Origin: an uncultured Rikenellaceae bacterium | GTDB lineage: Bacteria; Bacteroidota; Bacteroidia; Bacteroidales; Rikenellaceae | DNA length: 6,905 bases | Assembly: GCA_947176715.1 (NCBI GenBank) | Contig: CAMWRR010000102.1 | Coordinates: 1-6,905, forward strand | Direction: 5' to 3' | Shown: positions 5,058 to 6,905 of the stretch, piece after piece | Layout: each line of letters begins with the position of its first letter | How positions within the stretch are numbered: position 1 is the stretch's first letter | Program-made: the position numbers and the translations under genes | The notes under the pieces: model-generated | Databases searched by the model: none | The model's input: only the letters and a program-made list of their open reading frames with translations | Told to the model about the DNA's origin: nothing

Positions 5058-6905
5058 TTAGTAATAGCTGTCGTATATGTTGTCGAGATAGCCGCTGCTC
5101 TTCTCGTATTTCATGTCGGAGAGCATGCCCGATTTGACCCTTATGTTGAAATTCCAGCTCTTGCGGAAACCTATCGGCACCCACGTGAAGCTCATCTGCC
5201 AGCAATGGAGGTCGCGCGTGAGCGTCACCGAGCCGGGTGTCAGCTTCATGCTCTCGAAGTCGAAGCCGCCGTTGAAGTCGAGCCCGAACTTGGATGTCAG
5301 GTTGACGGAGCCGTTGAAGTTGAGCGTCTGCGTGATGGAGGAGGTGAGCCCCGGCTTGGAGTAGCTGAAGTTGTAGTTGAAGGTCAGGTTCCAAGGCACC
5401 GAGAAGTCGTAATACCTCATCGACAGCAGACGTTGTTGTTCGGCATAGTCTATCTGGTTGCGCGAGAAGAAATCCTGTTGTTCGGGCGTTGCCGATGCGG
5501 GCAGGGCGTTACTGCCCGTGCCCCCCTCCAGTCCGAGAACGCTTCGGAACGAGTAGCCGAACGAGAAGCCGAGGTTGGTCAGACGCACCAGCTTGTTGTT
5601 GTGCGACATGGCGAAGTGGCGTGTCTTGCGGCCCTGTGCGTCGATGGCGTAGGGGTCGAGAGTGGCGTTGAAGTTGATGCCCAGTGAGTTGAACAGCGTG
5701 GTTCGTGCCGATATGACGAACGGCGCCAGCTTCATTGAGTCGGCAAGGAAGTTGTACGACGAGCTTATGTTGAGGCTCTCCAGTAGCTTTATCTTCTTGT
5801 AGCCGGTGGTGTCCTTGTCCGACCGCACCTTCATCTCCAAGGTGTTGCCCAGCGAGAAGTTTATCGACGCGCTTCTGCCGCGCGAGGGTACTCCGAAGAT
5901 GTTGTCCTGATAGGGCGAGTAGTAGCCTATGGTGCCGAGAGAGTCGGTCTGTATCGGACGCCAGAAGCCGTGCTTGGAGGTGCCGAAGTCGGGTGTGAAA
6001 GAGCCGCTTACGGAGGGTGTCATCACATGTCGTATGGCCTTGACGGGGCCACCCTCCTTGAACTCGAACATACCGTAGAGGCGGGTGGTGAAGCTGGCTG
6101 ACACGCGGTAGTCGTAGACGCGGTAGAAGCCGTGGGTGGTGTCGGTGGCCACCTGCTGAGCCAGTACGGGGTCCCATGCCCTGTTGACACGGTCGAAATA
6201 CCACCGCTCTGTGTAGCTGAACGACGGACTGACGGTCAGATATTTGAGTATGTTGAACGAGGTGGATACGGGTATCTCGTGGCGCATGCCGTATTTCATG
6301 TCTTTCTTGAACATCTCGCTGGTGAACATCCTGTTCTGCTTGGTGGAGACATTGTTGTTGAATGTGGCCGTGTAGCTGAACGATATCTTCTCGTACCACC
6401 GTTGCTTGCCCGTGGCGTTCTTGCGCTGGAACGGGAATACGCGCGATACGTTGAACACGAAGTTGGGAAGCGACAGCATCACCGAGGAGTCGCGGTTGTT
6501 CTGCGAGTGCTGTATGTTGGTGCTCAGCGAGAAGGGTGTGCCGGCCCATGTGCGCGAATAGGCTATCGACGAGTTGGTCTGCGAGCTTACGTAATCTTGT
6601 ATGTTGGTGGCGTCGTATTTGTTGTAGCTGCTGGTGGAGTAGTTGACGCTGGCCGAGAATGTCGACCCGGGACGGAATTTGGGGTCCTGCGAGTGGGTCC
6701 ACATTATGCGGTAGTTGTTCATGTTGGCGTAGTCGGTGGAGCCCCGCTGGCCTATCACGTCCTTGGAGTAGTTGAGGTTGAAGTTGCCGTTGAACTTGTA
6801 TCGTTTGCGGTAGGTGGATATAGCCGAGGCCTCCCATGAGCCCATCGTGTAGATGCCGCCGGTGAGGGCCAGGTCCATATAGTCGTTGAATACGAAGTAG
6901 TAGCC
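5058..6905 (-). CDS. lptD: LPS-assembly outer-membrane protein LptD, C-terminal barrel (partial)
   Basis: The last 615 residues of a Bacteroidota-type LptD; the start lies beyond base 6905 and the reading frame is open to that edge. LptD is the outer-membrane barrel that receives lipopolysaccharide from the Lpt bridge and places it in the outer leaflet. Seen here are the segment YMDLALTGGIYTMGSWEAS near the window edge, many alternating polar/aromatic strands (SFSYTE, SASFTT, TFNYNFSYS), the barrel segment IRHVMTPSVS (about 291-300), RSDKDTTGYKKIKLLE, and a C-terminal TRDLHCWQMSFTWVPIGF block followed by KSGMLSDMKYEKSSGYLDN. The N-terminal periplasmic LptA-like domain is not in the window. 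There is a single cysteine, fragment residue 568, 48 from the end. Long Bacteroidota barrels such as SprA were considered, but these motifs match LptD better. It is the first gene, in transcription order, of the co-directional run, so the promoter is probably upstream of the window. Confidence 0.92.
   Translation of the reverse strand, partial: GYYFVFNDYMDLALTGGIYTMGSWEASAISTYRKRYKFNGNFNLNYSKDVIGQRGSTDYANMNNYRIMWTHSQDPKFRPGSTFSASVNYSTSSYNKYDATNIQDYVSSQTNSSIAYSRTWAGTPFSLSTNIQHSQNNRDSSVMLSLPNFVFNVSRVFPFQRKNATGKQRWYEKISFSYTATFNNNVSTKQNRMFTSEMFKKDMKYGMRHEIPVSTSFNILKYLTVSPSFSYTERWYFDRVNRAWDPVLAQQVATDTTHGFYRVYDYRVSASFTTRLYGMFEFKEGGPVKAIRHVMTPSVSGSFTPDFGTSKHGFWRPIQTDSLGTIGYYSPYQDNIFGVPSRGRSASINFSLGNTLEMKVRSDKDTTGYKKIKLLESLNISSSYNFLADSMKLAPFVISARTTLFNSLGINFNATLDPYAIDAQGRKTRHFAMSHNNKLVRLTNLGFSFGYSFRSVLGLEGGTGSNALPASATPEQQDFFSRNQIDYAEQQRLLSMRYYDFSVPWNLTFNYNFSYSKPGLTSSITQTLNFNGSVNLTSKFGLDFNGGFDFESMKLTPGSVTLTRDLHCWQMSFTWVPIGFRKSWNFNIRVKSGMLSDMKYEKSSGYLDNIYDSYY

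Noticed and set aside
5509..6837. A long minus-strand open frame (442 codons) within lptD in another frame
   Set aside because: Its translation is rich in His, Gln and Arg without any recognisable domain, typical of an out-of-frame reading of a GC-rich barrel gene. The lptD frame has clear family motifs throughout.
6132..6839. Plus-strand open frame of 235 codons antisense to lptD
   Set aside because: No recognisable motif, and a Val/Gly/Glu-rich composition expected from the reverse complement of the real codons. Similar antisense frames occur at 1318-1899, 4461-5042 and 5046-5687.
5058..6905. SprA-type (type IX secretion) translocon as an alternative identity for the barrel
   Set aside because: The RSDKDTTGYKKIKLLE, IRHVMTPSVS and TRDLHCWQM segments and the C-terminal YLDN ending match my recollection of Bacteroidota LptD rather than SprA.
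1..6905. A defence system, mobile element or biosynthetic cluster
   Set aside because: All six genes are recognisable core-type families on one strand with uniform codon use. No transposase, integrase, repeat array, toxin-antitoxin pair, nuclease or composition break is visible.

Overview
This window looks like Bacteroidales chromosome (phylum Bacteroidota). The evidence is a Bacteroidota-type LptD barrel, three consecutive lipoproteins with short Sec/lipobox leaders, the compact Bacteroidota form of the RsmI-like methyltransferase, and little sign of Shine-Dalgarno sequences. Base composition looks moderately GC-rich by eye, which would suit the Alistipes/Rikenellaceae side of the order, but this is not proven. 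Isoleucine is written mostly as ATA, which is unusual at this GC level.

All six genes lie on the minus strand, so transcription runs from high to low coordinates. In that order they are: the 3' part of lptD (6905-5058, cut by the window edge); a lipoprotein M3 peptidase of the peptidyl-dipeptidase Dcp type (4976-2865); a small FKBP-fold lipoprotein (2860-2324); a larger lipoprotein with two FKBP-like domains (2331-1321); an RsmI-like SAM-dependent methyltransferase (1297-587); and the 5' half of a YeiH-family membrane transporter (555-1, cut by the window edge). Gaps are 81, 4, -8 (overlap), 23 and 31 bases. This fits a single operon, with tight coupling across dcp and the two FKBP genes. No stretch over 100 bases lacks a gene.

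The first four genes share an envelope theme. LptD inserts lipopolysaccharide into the outer membrane, the M3 lipoprotein probably trims peptides in the envelope, and the two FKBP-like lipoproteins are probable periplasm-facing prolyl isomerases or chaperones. The methyltransferase and transporter have no evident link to that theme and may simply share the transcript.

I saw no RNA gene, insertion sequence, CRISPR array, integrase or phage gene, and no convincing promoter or intrinsic terminator. The region reads as ordinary core genome. I did not find a new system. The points worth a second look are the ATA codon bias, the degenerate first FKBP domain, the FKBP pair beside lptD, and the lone cysteine of the LptD barrel.
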